64,000 nucleotides of DNA from 1-14-2-50-31-20 sp965370315 (GCA_965370315.1 CBDUTO010000004.1:1-64000), one strand, 5' to 3'; counted from the stretch's first letter, positions 27,038 through 35,226 are shown. The notes: a model not told the origin generated them from the letters alone. A program made the numbers and translations.

Positions 27038-27789
27038 AATCTCACCGGAATATTTTTATTATTTAAATATTGTTTTAACTCAGGAATTCCAATTTCGCCA
27101 AAATGGAATATACTTGCAGCTAGTGCTGCATCAGCCTTCCCTTTTCCAAATACATCTACAAAGTGTTCCATGTTTCCAGCACCACCTGAAGCAACAACCG
27201 GCACAGGTAGTAACTCAGAAAGTTGCTTTGTAATTCCTAGAGCAAAACCATTTTTGGTTCCATCATGATCCATTGATGTTAAAAGTATTTCACCAACTCC
27301 ACGTTCTACAGCCTCAGTTACCCAGGGGAGTAATTCCCAATCGGTTTCTATTCTTCCACCACTTGTAAATATTTTTTGAATTCCATTAACACGTTTTGTA
27401 TCAACAGAAAGAACAACACATTGGCTTCCAAATCTGTTAGCAATTTTATCGATGAGTTTTGGATTATTAACTGCTGATGAATTAACCGTAATTTTATCTG
27501 CTCCAGAACCAAGAAGTTCATTCACTGCATCATCGTTAGTAATTCCACCACCAACTGTAAATGGAATATTTATTTCACGAGCAATTCTTTTTACCAATTT
27601 TGCAAGGGTTTTCCGTCTCTCAACTGTTGCGGTAATATCCAAGAACACTAGTTCATCAGCTCCAAGTTCAGCATACTTTACCCCTAATTCTACAGGGTCT
27701 CCTGCATCACGTAAATCAACAAAATTAACCCCTTTTACTGTTTTCCCGTCCTTAATATCTAAGCACGGAATAATCCTTTTTGTTAACAT
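27034..27789 (-). CDS. hisF: Imidazole glycerol phosphate synthase, cyclase subunit
   Basis: This 251-residue TIM barrel starts MLTKRIIPCLDIKDGKTVKGV, with catalytic Asp in CLDIKDG. The second phosphate site includes FTVGGGI, and VVASGGAGN lies near the end. With HisH it converts PRFAR and glutamine-derived ammonia to imidazole glycerol phosphate and AICAR. It overlaps hisA by 7 nt and hisI by 4 nt, so translation is coupled. Confidence 0.97.
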   Translation of the reverse strand: MLTKRIIPCLDIKDGKTVKGVNFVDLRDAGDPVELGVKYAELGADELVFLDITATVERRKTLAKLVKRIAREINIPFTVGGGITNDDAVNELLGSGADKITVNSSAVNNPKLIDKIANRFGSQCVVLSVDTKRVNGIQKIFTSGGRIETDWELLPWVTEAVERGVGEILLTSMDHDGTKNGFALGITKQLSELLPVPVVASGGAGNMEHFVDVFGKGKADAALAASIFHFGEIGIPELKQYLNNKNIPVRL

Positions 27790-28502
27790 AAATATCTCTT
27801 TAGTTCATCTAGCTTAATACGACCTTCGTAAATAGCTTTACCAATAATTACACCTTCAATATTTTGCTCGTTTAGTTTATCCACATCTTCAATTTTGGAT
27901 ACTCCGCCGCTTGCAATTAATTCAATTTTTGGAATTTCACTTTTTATAGTTCTATATAAATCAAATGCAGGACCAGAAAGAACACCATCTCTAGAGATAT
28001 CAGTAACAATTGTTGACTTAATTCCTAACGCCCAATATTTTCTAATGAATTCTATTAAAGACAATTCTGTTGTAACTTCCCAAGCATTTATTGATACTTT
28101 CCCATCAATAGTATCAGCACCAAGAATTATTTTATCTCCATATTTATCGATCCAGGTTGTTACCGTATCTACTTCATTAACAGCAATACTACCAGCAGTA
28201 ATTTTGGATGCACCACTTTCAAATGCTATTCGTAAATCTTCCTTTGAACGGATACCGCCACCAAAGTCTATTTGTAGATTTGTCTCTTTTGCTATTGATT
28301 CTAAAACACCCCAATTTATAATTTGCTTCGCTTTAGCACCATCTAAGTCAACTAGATGCAAATATTTAATTCCTATCTCTTCAAATTCTTTTGCAACTTC
28401 CAAAGGATTTTCATTGTAGATTTTCTTTTTTGAAAAATCGCCTTTTGTAAGACGAACACACTTGCCGTCTATAATATCAATAGCTGGAATTATCTTAATC
28501 AT
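27783..28502 (-). CDS. hisA: Phosphoribosylformimino-AICAR-P isomerase
   Basis: This 239-residue TIM barrel is homologous to HisF. It starts MIKIIPAIDIIDGKCVRLTKGD with the general base Asp in AIDI. IDFGGGIRSKEDL and the acid Asp in IVTDISRDGVLSGP are present. It follows a 164-nt repeat-containing gap after hisH and overlaps hisF. Confidence 0.97.
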   Translation of the reverse strand: MIKIIPAIDIIDGKCVRLTKGDFSKKKIYNENPLEVAKEFEEIGIKYLHLVDLDGAKAKQIINWGVLESIAKETNLQIDFGGGIRSKEDLRIAFESGASKITAGSIAVNEVDTVTTWIDKYGDKIILGADTIDGKVSINAWEVTTELSLIEFIRKYWALGIKSTIVTDISRDGVLSGPAFDLYRTIKSEIPKIELIASGGVSKIEDVDKLNEQNIEGVIIGKAIYEGRIKLDELKRYLC

Positions 28503-28536
28503 TTATTCTCCATTAATATAATTTTCATACCGCTTT

Positions 28537-28618
28537 GTCATTGCGAATCTAACGGTTTTTGTTGGGTGAAGCAATCTGTAATAGTAAAGATTGCTTAGGA
28601 TAAAACCCTCGCAATGAC
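28537..28618. repeat. Dispersed inverted repeat inside the his operon
   Basis: Ends gtcattgcga (28537-28546) and ctcgcaatgac (28608-28618) with inner gaagcaatct/agattgcttagg complements. Same family as 6481-6579. A half copy of the ccacgaattcacgaat family (aattcgtgaatttgtggct, 28636-28654) follows. Together they fill the hisH-hisA gap. Confidence 0.75.
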
Positions 28619-28666
28619 AGTTGTTTTGATTTTTCAATTCGTGAATTTGTGGCTCTCTTTTCATTA

Positions 28667-29314
28667 TCAAATCAACTCTATAAAATTTTTAAGAATTTGT
28701 TCTCCAATCTTTCCACTCTTTTCTGGATGAAATTGTAGTGCGTAAAAATTGTCTTTTTGTAGTGCAGAACTAAATGGTAAAATATAATTTGTCTCGGCAA
28801 TTGTGTATTCGCTTAATTCTGCAAAATAGCTGTGAACAAAGTATACAAATGAATCATTAGGAATATTTCTAAAAAGCATACTACTATTATGTTTAATTGA
28901 ATTCCATCCCATGTGTGGAACTTTCTCTTTTGGCGGAAATCGGTTTACATGTTCCTCGAACACACCTAAACAATCTGTGTTTCCTTCTTCCGAGTATTTA
29001 CAAAGTAACTGCAATCCTAAACAAACTCCAAGAAAAGGTTGTTTCAATTTTGGGATTAATATATCTAATCCGGTTTCTCTTAGGTATTTCATTGCACTAC
29101 TTGCTTCGCCAACTCCAGGAAATATAATTTTGTCCGCTGATTTAATTTCTTCTAAATCGCTTGATATTACTGCTTCATATCCTAATCGATTTAGAGCAGA
29201 AGAAACGGAGTAAACATTTCCAGCGTTGTATTTTATTATTACAATGTTCGGGTTCCGAGTTACCGGTTCCGAATTATTAAGACTCTTCATATAGTTTTCA
29301 CTTTTAATTTTCAT
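28667..29314 (-). CDS. hisH: Imidazole glycerol phosphate synthase, glutaminase subunit
   Basis: This class I glutamine amidotransferase has its nucleophile in FLGVCLGLQLL (Cys98) and the His-Glu pair in FHPEKSG. The family normally begins at about NIVIIKYNAGNV. Here about 22 residues precede it (SEPVTRNPN within), coded by repeat-like DNA (cggaaccggtaactcggaac). The start may be the ATG at 29314 or 29290; neither has a strong ribosome site. It is flanked by repeat elements on both sides, unlike the other tightly packed his genes. Confidence 0.94.
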   Translation of the reverse strand: MKIKSENYMKSLNNSEPVTRNPNIVIIKYNAGNVYSVSSALNRLGYEAVISSDLEEIKSADKIIFPGVGEASSAMKYLRETGLDILIPKLKQPFLGVCLGLQLLCKYSEEGNTDCLGVFEEHVNRFPPKEKVPHMGWNSIKHNSSMLFRNIPNDSFVYFVHSYFAELSEYTIAETNYILPFSSALQKDNFYALQFHPEKSGKIGEQILKNFIELI

Positions 29315-29328
29315 TGTTAAATTGCTGT

Positions 29329-29392
29329 ATTGCTAAATTGTTGTTTCATTGTTAACAAGTTTCATTGGATGCTCTTTAAACAATTTAGCAAT
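29329..29392. repeat. 14-bp inverted repeat between hisB and hisH
   Basis: attgctaaattgtt (29329-29342) and aacaatttagcaat (29379-29392) are perfect complements separated by 36 nt. It fills the 99-nt gap upstream of hisH. Confidence 0.7.
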
Positions 29393-29413
29393 TGAACAAT
29401 AAATCAATTATTC

Positions 29414-30505
29414 TTATATCATTCCCTTTGTACTCGGCACATCAGGGTTTAATGAATCTTTACTAACCGCCTGTTTTATCGAGCGACCCATTGCCTTAAA
29501 TATTGCTTCAATTTTATGGTGCTCATTATTCCCTTTTGCTTTAATGTATAGATTACACTTAGCAGTATCTGAAAATGACTTAAAGAAATGATAAAACATC
29601 TCCGTTGGCATATCCCCTACATACTCACGTTTAAATTTCGTTTTCCACTGAATCCAACTTCGTCCAGAAAAATCAATTGCAACTGATGCTATAATATCAT
29701 CCATCGGAAGCATAAATCCATAACGCTCAATTTTCTTTTTATTACCAAGTGCTTCAAGATATGCTTCACCAAGTGCAATTGCAGTATCTTCAATGGTGTG
29801 GTGTTCATCAACCTCCAAATCTCCTTTTACGCTTATACTTAAATCGCAGAGCGAGTGTTGTGATAACTGTGCCAACATGTGGTCAAAGAAGTTTAATCCA
29901 GTTGAAATATTGTGAATTCCTTTTCCATCAAGATTTAATTCAACTTTAATTTCTGTTTCTTTTGTTTTCCGTTCAATGATAGCATAGCGTTTTTCCTTTT
30001 TTAACTCTTCAAATATCTCATCCCAATTGAGCGTTGTAACTGTTGCAGCATCGGATTGGTTAGAATTAATGAAAATAGATTTACTTCCTAGATTCTTAGC
30101 TAATTGTATGTCTGAAGTTCTATCTCCAATAACATAACTGTTTTCTAAATCGTAATCACCATCAATATATTTTCTGAGTAAAGCAACTTCAGGTTTTCTA
30201 GTCGGTGCATTTTCTTCTGGAAAAGTCTTATCAATTACTATTTCCGAAAACTCAACTCCTTCATTCTTCAATGTAGTTAACATTTTATTATGTGCTGGCC
30301 AGAAAGTCTCTTCGGGAAATGAATCAGTTCCAAGTCCATCTTGATTTGTAACCATAACCAATTCGTAATCAAGTTCAGATGATATTTTTCTAAGAGTAGA
30401 TATTGCTTTGGGATAGAACTCCAATTTTTCAAGTGAGTCTATTTGTTCATCCTCTGGTTCAATTATTATTGTTCCATCTCTATCTATAAACAAAACTTTT
30501 TTCAT
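29414..30505 (-). CDS. hisB: Bifunctional histidinol-phosphatase/imidazole glycerol-phosphate dehydratase
   Basis: This 363-residue fusion has an N-terminal HAD phosphatase (FIDRDGT with the nucleophile Asp, and GDRTSD) and, from about residue 170, the dehydratase. The dehydratase has manganese sites LNFFDHMLAQLSQHS, EVDEHHTIEDTAIALGEA and NEHHKIEAIFKAMG. I choose the ATG at 30505, preceded by GGAGAATAGT; the upstream ATG at 30517 would overlap hisC. The fusion type is known in enterics and Bacteroidetes. Confidence 0.95.
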   Translation of the reverse strand: MKKVLFIDRDGTIIIEPEDEQIDSLEKLEFYPKAISTLRKISSELDYELVMVTNQDGLGTDSFPEETFWPAHNKMLTTLKNEGVEFSEIVIDKTFPEENAPTRKPEVALLRKYIDGDYDLENSYVIGDRTSDIQLAKNLGSKSIFINSNQSDAATVTTLNWDEIFEELKKEKRYAIIERKTKETEIKVELNLDGKGIHNISTGLNFFDHMLAQLSQHSLCDLSISVKGDLEVDEHHTIEDTAIALGEAYLEALGNKKKIERYGFMLPMDDIIASVAIDFSGRSWIQWKTKFKREYVGDMPTEMFYHFFKSFSDTAKCNLYIKAKGNNEHHKIEAIFKAMGRSIKQAVSKDSLNPDVPSTKGMI

Positions 30506-30506
30506 A

Positions 30507-31556
30507 CTATTCTCCATACTTTGAAAGTATATCTATTAGTCGCATATTTTCATTTTCGGTACCAACTGTAAATCTTAAACATTCATCGCAATTAATCATT
30601 TTGGAACGGTTACGCACAATTATTTTATTCTCAAGCAAATAATCATAGACTTTATTTGCGTTTCGAACTTTTGCCAAAATAAAATTAGAATCCGATGGAA
30701 AAACATATTCAATATTATCATTTAACAATAAAGCTTCTACAAGTCTATTCCTCTCAGATACAATTTTTTCAACAATCTCATTTTTTACTGATTCACTATT
30801 GAGTGCATCAATTACTATTTGTTGACTCACTCCATTAACATTATAAGGATATTTAATTTTATTCAATACTGAAATTATTTTTTTATCACCAAATGCCATA
30901 CCTACGCGTATATTTGCTAATCCCCACGCTTTTGAAAATGTTTGTAGAACAACTAGATTATTAAATTTTTTCAATTCACTAATCCAACTCTCTTCATTTG
31001 TGAAATCGATGTAAGCTTCATCTAAAACAACAATTCCATTAAAACTATTAAGTATTGTTTTAATCGAGGTTCTACTCAGTAAATTTCCACTTGGATTATT
31101 TGGCGAACAGACAAAGATCAACTTACTGTTAGATGTAAGACAATTTAATACATTCTCTGTCTCTATTTGAAACTCAGTCGACAACGGAACCTCAATAATT
31201 TCGACATCATTAATATCCGCTGCTACTTTGTACATTCCATATGTCGGTGGCATAATTAAAACAGAGTCTTTTCCAGGCTCACAGAATGCACGGAAGAGAA
31301 GATCAATAGCCTCATCACTTCCGTTTCCAACAAATATGTTTTCTGGATTACTCTCTTTAATTTTTGATAATTTCTTTTTTATCTCATTTTGGTGAGGATC
31401 TGGATAACGATTAAATTCACCATCTGGAATTGAACCAAAAGAGTTTTCATTTGCATCTAAAAAGAGACCAATGCTACCTGTGTATTCATCGCGTGCAGAA
31501 GAATAGGGTTGTAACTTTTTAATATTCTCACGAAGTAGATTTTCAATGTTAATCAT
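30507..31556 (-). CDS. hisC: Histidinol-phosphate aminotransferase
   Basis: This 349-residue PLP enzyme of fold type I has NIFVGNGSDEAIDLLFRAF, VCSPNNPSGNLL, VVLDEAYIDF and the PLP lysine in TFSKAWGLANIRVG. It overlaps hisD by 8 nt upstream and leaves only 1 nt before hisB, so translation is coupled across the operon. Confidence 0.97.
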   Translation of the reverse strand: MINIENLLRENIKKLQPYSSARDEYTGSIGLFLDANENSFGSIPDGEFNRYPDPHQNEIKKKLSKIKESNPENIFVGNGSDEAIDLLFRAFCEPGKDSVLIMPPTYGMYKVAADINDVEIIEVPLSTEFQIETENVLNCLTSNSKLIFVCSPNNPSGNLLSRTSIKTILNSFNGIVVLDEAYIDFTNEESWISELKKFNNLVVLQTFSKAWGLANIRVGMAFGDKKIISVLNKIKYPYNVNGVSQQIVIDALNSESVKNEIVEKIVSERNRLVEALLLNDNIEYVFPSDSNFILAKVRNANKVYDYLLENKIIVRNRSKMINCDECLRFTVGTENENMRLIDILSKYGE

Positions 31557-32835
31557 CTTGATTCTCGCTTCTAACTGTTACCGCTAATTTATGAGCTTCT
31601 AACCCTTCTGTCTCTGCCATTGTTTCAATAGCTGGGGCAATTTTCCTTAATCCGCTCTTTGTCAATTTTTGAAAAGTAATCTTTTTCATAAAACTATCCA
31701 ACGAAACTCCACTGTATACAGATGCAAATCCATTAGTTGGTAAAGTATGATTTGTTCCCGACGCATAATCTCCTGCAGACTCTGGCGAATAATTTCCGAG
31801 AAATACTGAACCAGCATTAATTATTTTATCTACAATATTCTCAGCCTCTTTTACAGATAATATTAAATGTTCTGGAGCGTAATTATTAGAAATAGCAATC
31901 GCCTCGTCTAAATCCTTTACTAAAATTAAAGCACTGTTCTCTAACGATTTTTCAATTATATCTTTTCGTGATAATAGTTTCTTATATTTATTAATTTCTG
32001 ACAAAACTGAATTCAGTAGAGTTTCACTTGTGGAAAGTAGAACAACTTGGCTATCAACGCCATGTTCAGCTTGGGAAAGTAAATCTGCTGCAACAAATGT
32101 TGGATTAGCAGAATCATCTGCAAGAACAAGAACCTCCGATGGTCCTGCTGGCATATCAATTGCAACTCCATATGAATTGACTATTTCTTTCGCAGCAGTT
32201 ACCCATTGGTTACCAGGCCCAAAGATTTTATTCACTTTTGGAATTGTTTCTGTTCCCAATGCCATTGCAGCAATTGCTTGTGCACCACCAACTTTGAAAA
32301 CTTTTTTAAAATCTAATAGTTTAGCCACATATAAAATTGAATCCGCAATAGTTCCATCACTTTGTGGAGGAGTGCAAATAACAACTTCTTTACAACCGGC
32401 AATATTGGCTGGAATACCGAGCATCAGTAAAGTTGAAAATAGTGGTGAAGTTCCACCTGGAATATAAAGACCAACTCTTTCTATTGGAATACTTTTTCTC
32501 CAGCATGTAATTCCTTCTAAAATTTCTATTTTAGGTGAATCATCTTGTTGAGCATTGTGAAACTTTTCAATGTTTTTTCGTGCAACGTCTATTGCCGTTT
32601 TTAACTTCTCATTTATTCGATTTTTAATTCCATCAAACTCAGAGTCCAGGACAGAGAGTTGATTTAATCTAACCCCATCAAACTTTTGGGAATATTCAAA
32701 CAGTGCTTTGTCACCATTAGTTTTAACAGCTTTAATAATTGAGAATACTTTCTCTTGAATTATTCTACTCTCAATTGCTGGACGTTTTAGCAACTCTTTT
32801 GTCGTTTCAATTGTTGGATGTTTTACTATCTTCAT
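31549..32835 (-). CDS. hisD: Histidinol dehydrogenase
   Basis: This 428-residue zinc enzyme carries out the last two oxidations of histidine synthesis. It has IPGGTSPLFSTLLMLGIPA, GPGNQWVTAAKE, DMPAGPSEVLVLADDSA, QAEHGVDSQ (zinc and base His) and APEHLILS. It lies 9 nt after hisG and overlaps hisC by 8 nt. Confidence 0.97.
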   Translation of the reverse strand: MKIVKHPTIETTKELLKRPAIESRIIQEKVFSIIKAVKTNGDKALFEYSQKFDGVRLNQLSVLDSEFDGIKNRINEKLKTAIDVARKNIEKFHNAQQDDSPKIEILEGITCWRKSIPIERVGLYIPGGTSPLFSTLLMLGIPANIAGCKEVVICTPPQSDGTIADSILYVAKLLDFKKVFKVGGAQAIAAMALGTETIPKVNKIFGPGNQWVTAAKEIVNSYGVAIDMPAGPSEVLVLADDSANPTFVAADLLSQAEHGVDSQVVLLSTSETLLNSVLSEINKYKKLLSRKDIIEKSLENSALILVKDLDEAIAISNNYAPEHLILSVKEAENIVDKIINAGSVFLGNYSPESAGDYASGTNHTLPTNGFASVYSGVSLDSFMKKITFQKLTKSGLRKIAPAIETMAETEGLEAHKLAVTVRSENQDD

Positions 32836-32844
32836 CTTATTCTC

Positions 32845-33708
32845 TTATGCAATTATTTTTTCAATTGGTAATACTAGAATTCCTTCTGCACCTGTACTTT
32901 TTAAATTTTCAATTTTCCCCCAAAAATCATCTTCACCTATTACTGTGTGAACTGAGCTCCATCCTTCCAAAGCTAGTGGCATTACTGTTGGACTTTTTGC
33001 TCCAGGAAGCATTTCAATTATTTCAGCAATAGCTTCATTGGGTGCATTCAACAGAATATATTTATTATTCTTTGCTTTGTTAACTGCACGAGTTCTAAAT
33101 AGTATTTGTTCTAATAATTCTTTCTTAGCAACCGAAAGGTTTTTATTCGCAACTAGAACAGCTTCAGATTTTAGAACCGTCTCAACTTCTCTTAATCCAT
33201 TACTCTTTAGTGTACTACCTGTGCTTACAATATCAAAAATTGCATCGGCTAAATTAATATTTGGAGTAATTTCAACAGATCCACTTATATAGTGAACGTT
33301 AGCAACTACATTGTTCTTCGATAAATAATTTTTAAGAATTTTTGGATATGATGTTGCAATATTTTTTCCATCCAAATCTTTTACCGAATTAAACTCATTT
33401 CCTTTTGGAATTGCAAGGGACATCCTACATTTTCCAAATCCTAATTTTTCAATAACATCAAGTTTTTTTTCTGATTCGAGAATCACATTCTCGCCTACAA
33501 TTCCAATATCTGCAACTCCATCTTGTACATATTCTGGAATATCATCATCACGTATAAATAAAAGCTCCAAATCATAATTCTGTGCTTTAATTAATAATTG
33601 CTGCGAATAGTTGTCAATTCTAATTCCAGCCGCTTTTAGTAACTCCAGCGATTTATCCGCAAGTCGCCCCTTTTTCTGAATTGCTAATCTTAAAATATTC
33701 GATTCCAT
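32845..33708 (-). CDS. hisG: ATP phosphoribosyltransferase, long form
   Basis: This 287-residue enzyme starts the histidine pathway. It has LAIQKKGRLADKS, DIGIVGENV, CRMSLAIPKG and the phosphoribosyl site ISTGSTLKSNGL-like (VSTGSTLKSNGL). The C-terminal approximately 75 residues (APNEAIAEIIEMLPGAKSPTVMPL) form the ACT-like regulatory domain, so it is the HisZ-independent type inhibited by histidine. AGGAGAAG precedes the ATG. It is the first gene after the leader-terminator region. Confidence 0.97.
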   Translation of the reverse strand: MESNILRLAIQKKGRLADKSLELLKAAGIRIDNYSQQLLIKAQNYDLELLFIRDDDIPEYVQDGVADIGIVGENVILESEKKLDVIEKLGFGKCRMSLAIPKGNEFNSVKDLDGKNIATSYPKILKNYLSKNNVVANVHYISGSVEITPNINLADAIFDIVSTGSTLKSNGLREVETVLKSEAVLVANKNLSVAKKELLEQILFRTRAVNKAKNNKYILLNAPNEAIAEIIEMLPGAKSPTVMPLALEGWSSVHTVIGEDDFWGKIENLKSTGAEGILVLPIEKIIA

Positions 33709-33721
33709 TTTTCTTCTCCTT

Positions 33722-33754
33722 TAAAAACAAAAAACCCCGAAAATATCGGGGTTT
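33722..33754 (-). terminator. Attenuator terminator of the his operon
   Basis: On the minus strand the stem aaaccccga (33754-33746) pairs with tcggggttt (33740-33732), with a 5-nt loop, followed by TTTTTTGTTTTT. It lies between the His leader peptide and hisG, where a terminator can only be regulatory. Confidence 0.9.
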
Positions 33755-33829
33755 AAATTTTATCAATTATTTGTAAATATCTATATTTAACCCCGATTCA
33801 TTATCACTCTATGATGATGACCTGAGTTA
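33745..33829 (-). promoter_or_regulatory. Pause hairpin and antiterminator of the his attenuator
   Basis: Two exclusive folds are visible. Fold one: TCATCATCA (33820-33812, over the His codons) pairs with TGATAATGA (33806-33798) with one mismatch. It extends by TAACTC (33829-33824) with GGGTTA (33793-33788). Fold two: ATCGGGGTTAAAT (33797-33785) pairs with the segment at 33758-33745, one bulged A, which contains the left arm of the terminator. A ribosome stalled on the His codons would block fold one and allow fold two, preventing termination. This is inferred from base pairing. Confidence 0.75.
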
Positions 33830-33858
33830 ATTAATAATATGTTATTTTCTTTTTTCAT
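33787..33858 (-). CDS. hisL: His operon leader peptide with three tandem His codons
   Basis: An ATG at 33858 on the minus strand opens a 23-codon frame ending in TAA. It reads MKKENNILLINSG, then HHH (CAT CAT CAT, codons 14-16), then RVIMNRG. It ends 78 nt before hisG and is followed by an antiterminator and a terminator. Triple His in a short frame at this position is the hallmark of ribosome-mediated his attenuation as in enterics. There is no strong ribosome site upstream, which is common in this type of genome. It is too short for ordinary gene finding. Confidence 0.85.
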   Translation of the reverse strand: MKKENNILLINSGHHHRVIMNRG

Positions 33859-33929
33859 AATTTTGTTAAGCAATTATAGATGTATTTAATTTAGAAAGCA
33901 AATATTATTAATTCTACAGAATCTCGCTT

Positions 33930-33974
33930 TGCATATTTATGCAATAATATTTTCCTATGCTGCATACTTATGCG
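33930..33974. promoter_or_regulatory. Two ARG-box-like operators
   Basis: TGCATATTTATGCA (33930-33943) and TGCATACTTATGCG (33961-33974) are 14-bp palindromes 31 bp apart, about three helical turns. They fit the general ArgR box form TGNATWWWWATNCA; the second has mismatches. They lie in the gap between the his and arg leaders, and ArgR is encoded in the arg operon. Binding is inferred. Confidence 0.7.
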
Positions 33975-34012
33975 CTATAGGAGCAAATACTGCAATAATA
34001 TCCAACATGGTG

Positions 34013-34043
34013 TTGACAAATTATTCTAAACCAGTTACGTTTA
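34013..34043 (+). promoter_or_regulatory. Probable arg operon promoter
   Basis: TTGACA (34013-34018) is followed by TACGTTTA (34036-34043). It fits the Bacteroidetes form TTG-N20-TANNTTTG with one mismatch, and also sigma70 spacing of 17 nt. The predicted start is close to the ATG at 34049, so the leader peptide message may begin near its own start codon. Inverted repeats catggtg/caccatg flank it (34006-34012 and 34045-34051). Confidence 0.5.
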
Positions 34044-34048
34044 GCACC

Positions 34049-34129
34049 ATGATTATAAATCACTTACATATTATCATTTCTATTAGCTCACGCGAGCTAC
34101 CTATTCGTCGTCGCCCCCGTCTGGGGTAA
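34049..34129 (+). CDS. Candidate arg operon leader peptide with an Arg run
   Basis: A 26-codon frame reads MIINHLHIIISISS, then RELPIRRRPRLG. Five Arg codons are all CGT or CGC (codons 15, 20-22, 24), although AGA dominates in neighbouring genes. Two small GC-rich hairpins overlap the Arg region: agctc-acgc-gagct (34085-34098) and cccc-gtct-gggg (34115-34126). It ends 69 nt before argC. No downstream terminator with a T-run is seen, so if it regulates, the mechanism differs from that of his. A longer in-frame start at 34007 is possible. Confidence 0.65.
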   Translation: MIINHLHIIISISSRELPIRRRPRLG

Positions 34130-34198
34130 TAATAATCTATTTATATATTTTAAGTAGAACATACTAAGCAAAACAATTACAATTTAAAAGGATTACAA

Positions 34199-35218
34199 AT
34201 GATTTCTGTAGGAATCATCGGTGGAACTGGTTACACCGGAAAATATTTATTAGAGTTTATCAAACAGCACGAAATGATTGCAGACTACACTATTTATGCA
34301 AATAGAAGTGCTGGCACCAAATTGTTAGATATATTTCCAGAATTATTAGGACTAATTGATAACCAAGTAATTCAATCGGTTGATAATCTTTCCTACTCAC
34401 ACGATTTATATTTTGTTGCGCTACCTCACGGTGAATCGCTAAAATATATTCCAACCCTTTTGGATAAGAATATTAAAGTAATTGATTTGGGCGGAGACTT
34501 CAGACTTGATGATAAAGAGCTTTACAATGAGTGGTATGGATTTGAACATACTTACGACAATTTACTTTCTTCAAAAATTTACGGTTTGGCAGATGTTAAA
34601 AATAGTTTGATTCACGGTTCAACCTTTATTTCAAATCCGGGATGTTATCCTACATCAATTCAATTGGCTCTTATTCCATTAATAAAAAATTATGCTTCTA
34701 ATATTATTAGTATTAGTTCTGTTTCATATTCTGGCACAAGTGGTGCGGGTAAATCAGCTAAAACTGAATTGCTTCTTTCTGAACTTGATGGAAATGTAAA
34801 AGCATATAATATTAATAAGCATAGACACGAACCAGAAATTAAACAAGAGTTAGCAAAGTTTGGAATGAAATCTCCATTTGCATTTACAACACATCTGCTT
34901 CCAATTGCACGTGGAATTTATTCAACATCAACTATTCATTTAGATTCTGTAATTGCAGAAGATGATATTAAGGAAATATATTTAAACGAATATGATAATT
35001 CTAAATTTGTAAGAATGCGAAATACTCCACCCGAATTAAAATGGGTTATAAATACAAACTTCTGCGATATTAATATATCAGCAAAAGATAAAACAGTTGT
35101 AATTACATCAACAATAGATAACTTAATTAAAGGTGCATCCGGACAAGCAATTCAGAATATGAACAAAATGTTTGGATGGAATGAAACTTTAGGAATTTTA
35201 AAACAAAAAGCTAATTAG
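34199..35218 (+). CDS. argC: N-acetyl-gamma-glutamyl-phosphate reductase
   Basis: This 339-residue NADPH enzyme has GIIGGTGYTGKYLLEF (dinucleotide fold), the catalytic Cys in SNPGCYPTSIQLAL, and the His in HRHEPEIKQEL. It reduces N-acetylglutamyl phosphate to the semialdehyde. AAAAGGATT precedes the ATG. First structural gene of the arg operon, 8 nt before argJ. Confidence 0.96.
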   Translation: MISVGIIGGTGYTGKYLLEFIKQHEMIADYTIYANRSAGTKLLDIFPELLGLIDNQVIQSVDNLSYSHDLYFVALPHGESLKYIPTLLDKNIKVIDLGGDFRLDDKELYNEWYGFEHTYDNLLSSKIYGLADVKNSLIHGSTFISNPGCYPTSIQLALIPLIKNYASNIISISSVSYSGTSGAGKSAKTELLLSELDGNVKAYNINKHRHEPEIKQELAKFGMKSPFAFTTHLLPIARGIYSTSTIHLDSVIAEDDIKEIYLNEYDNSKFVRMRNTPPELKWVINTNFCDINISAKDKTVVITSTIDNLIKGASGQAIQNMNKMFGWNETLGILKQKAN

Positions 35219-35226
35219 GAAATTAA

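Noticed and set aside
33929..34129. Single 66-residue protein spanning the arg control region
   Set aside because: It would start at a TTG inside the first ARG-box-like palindrome and read through the promoter; only its last 26 codons look like a leader peptide.
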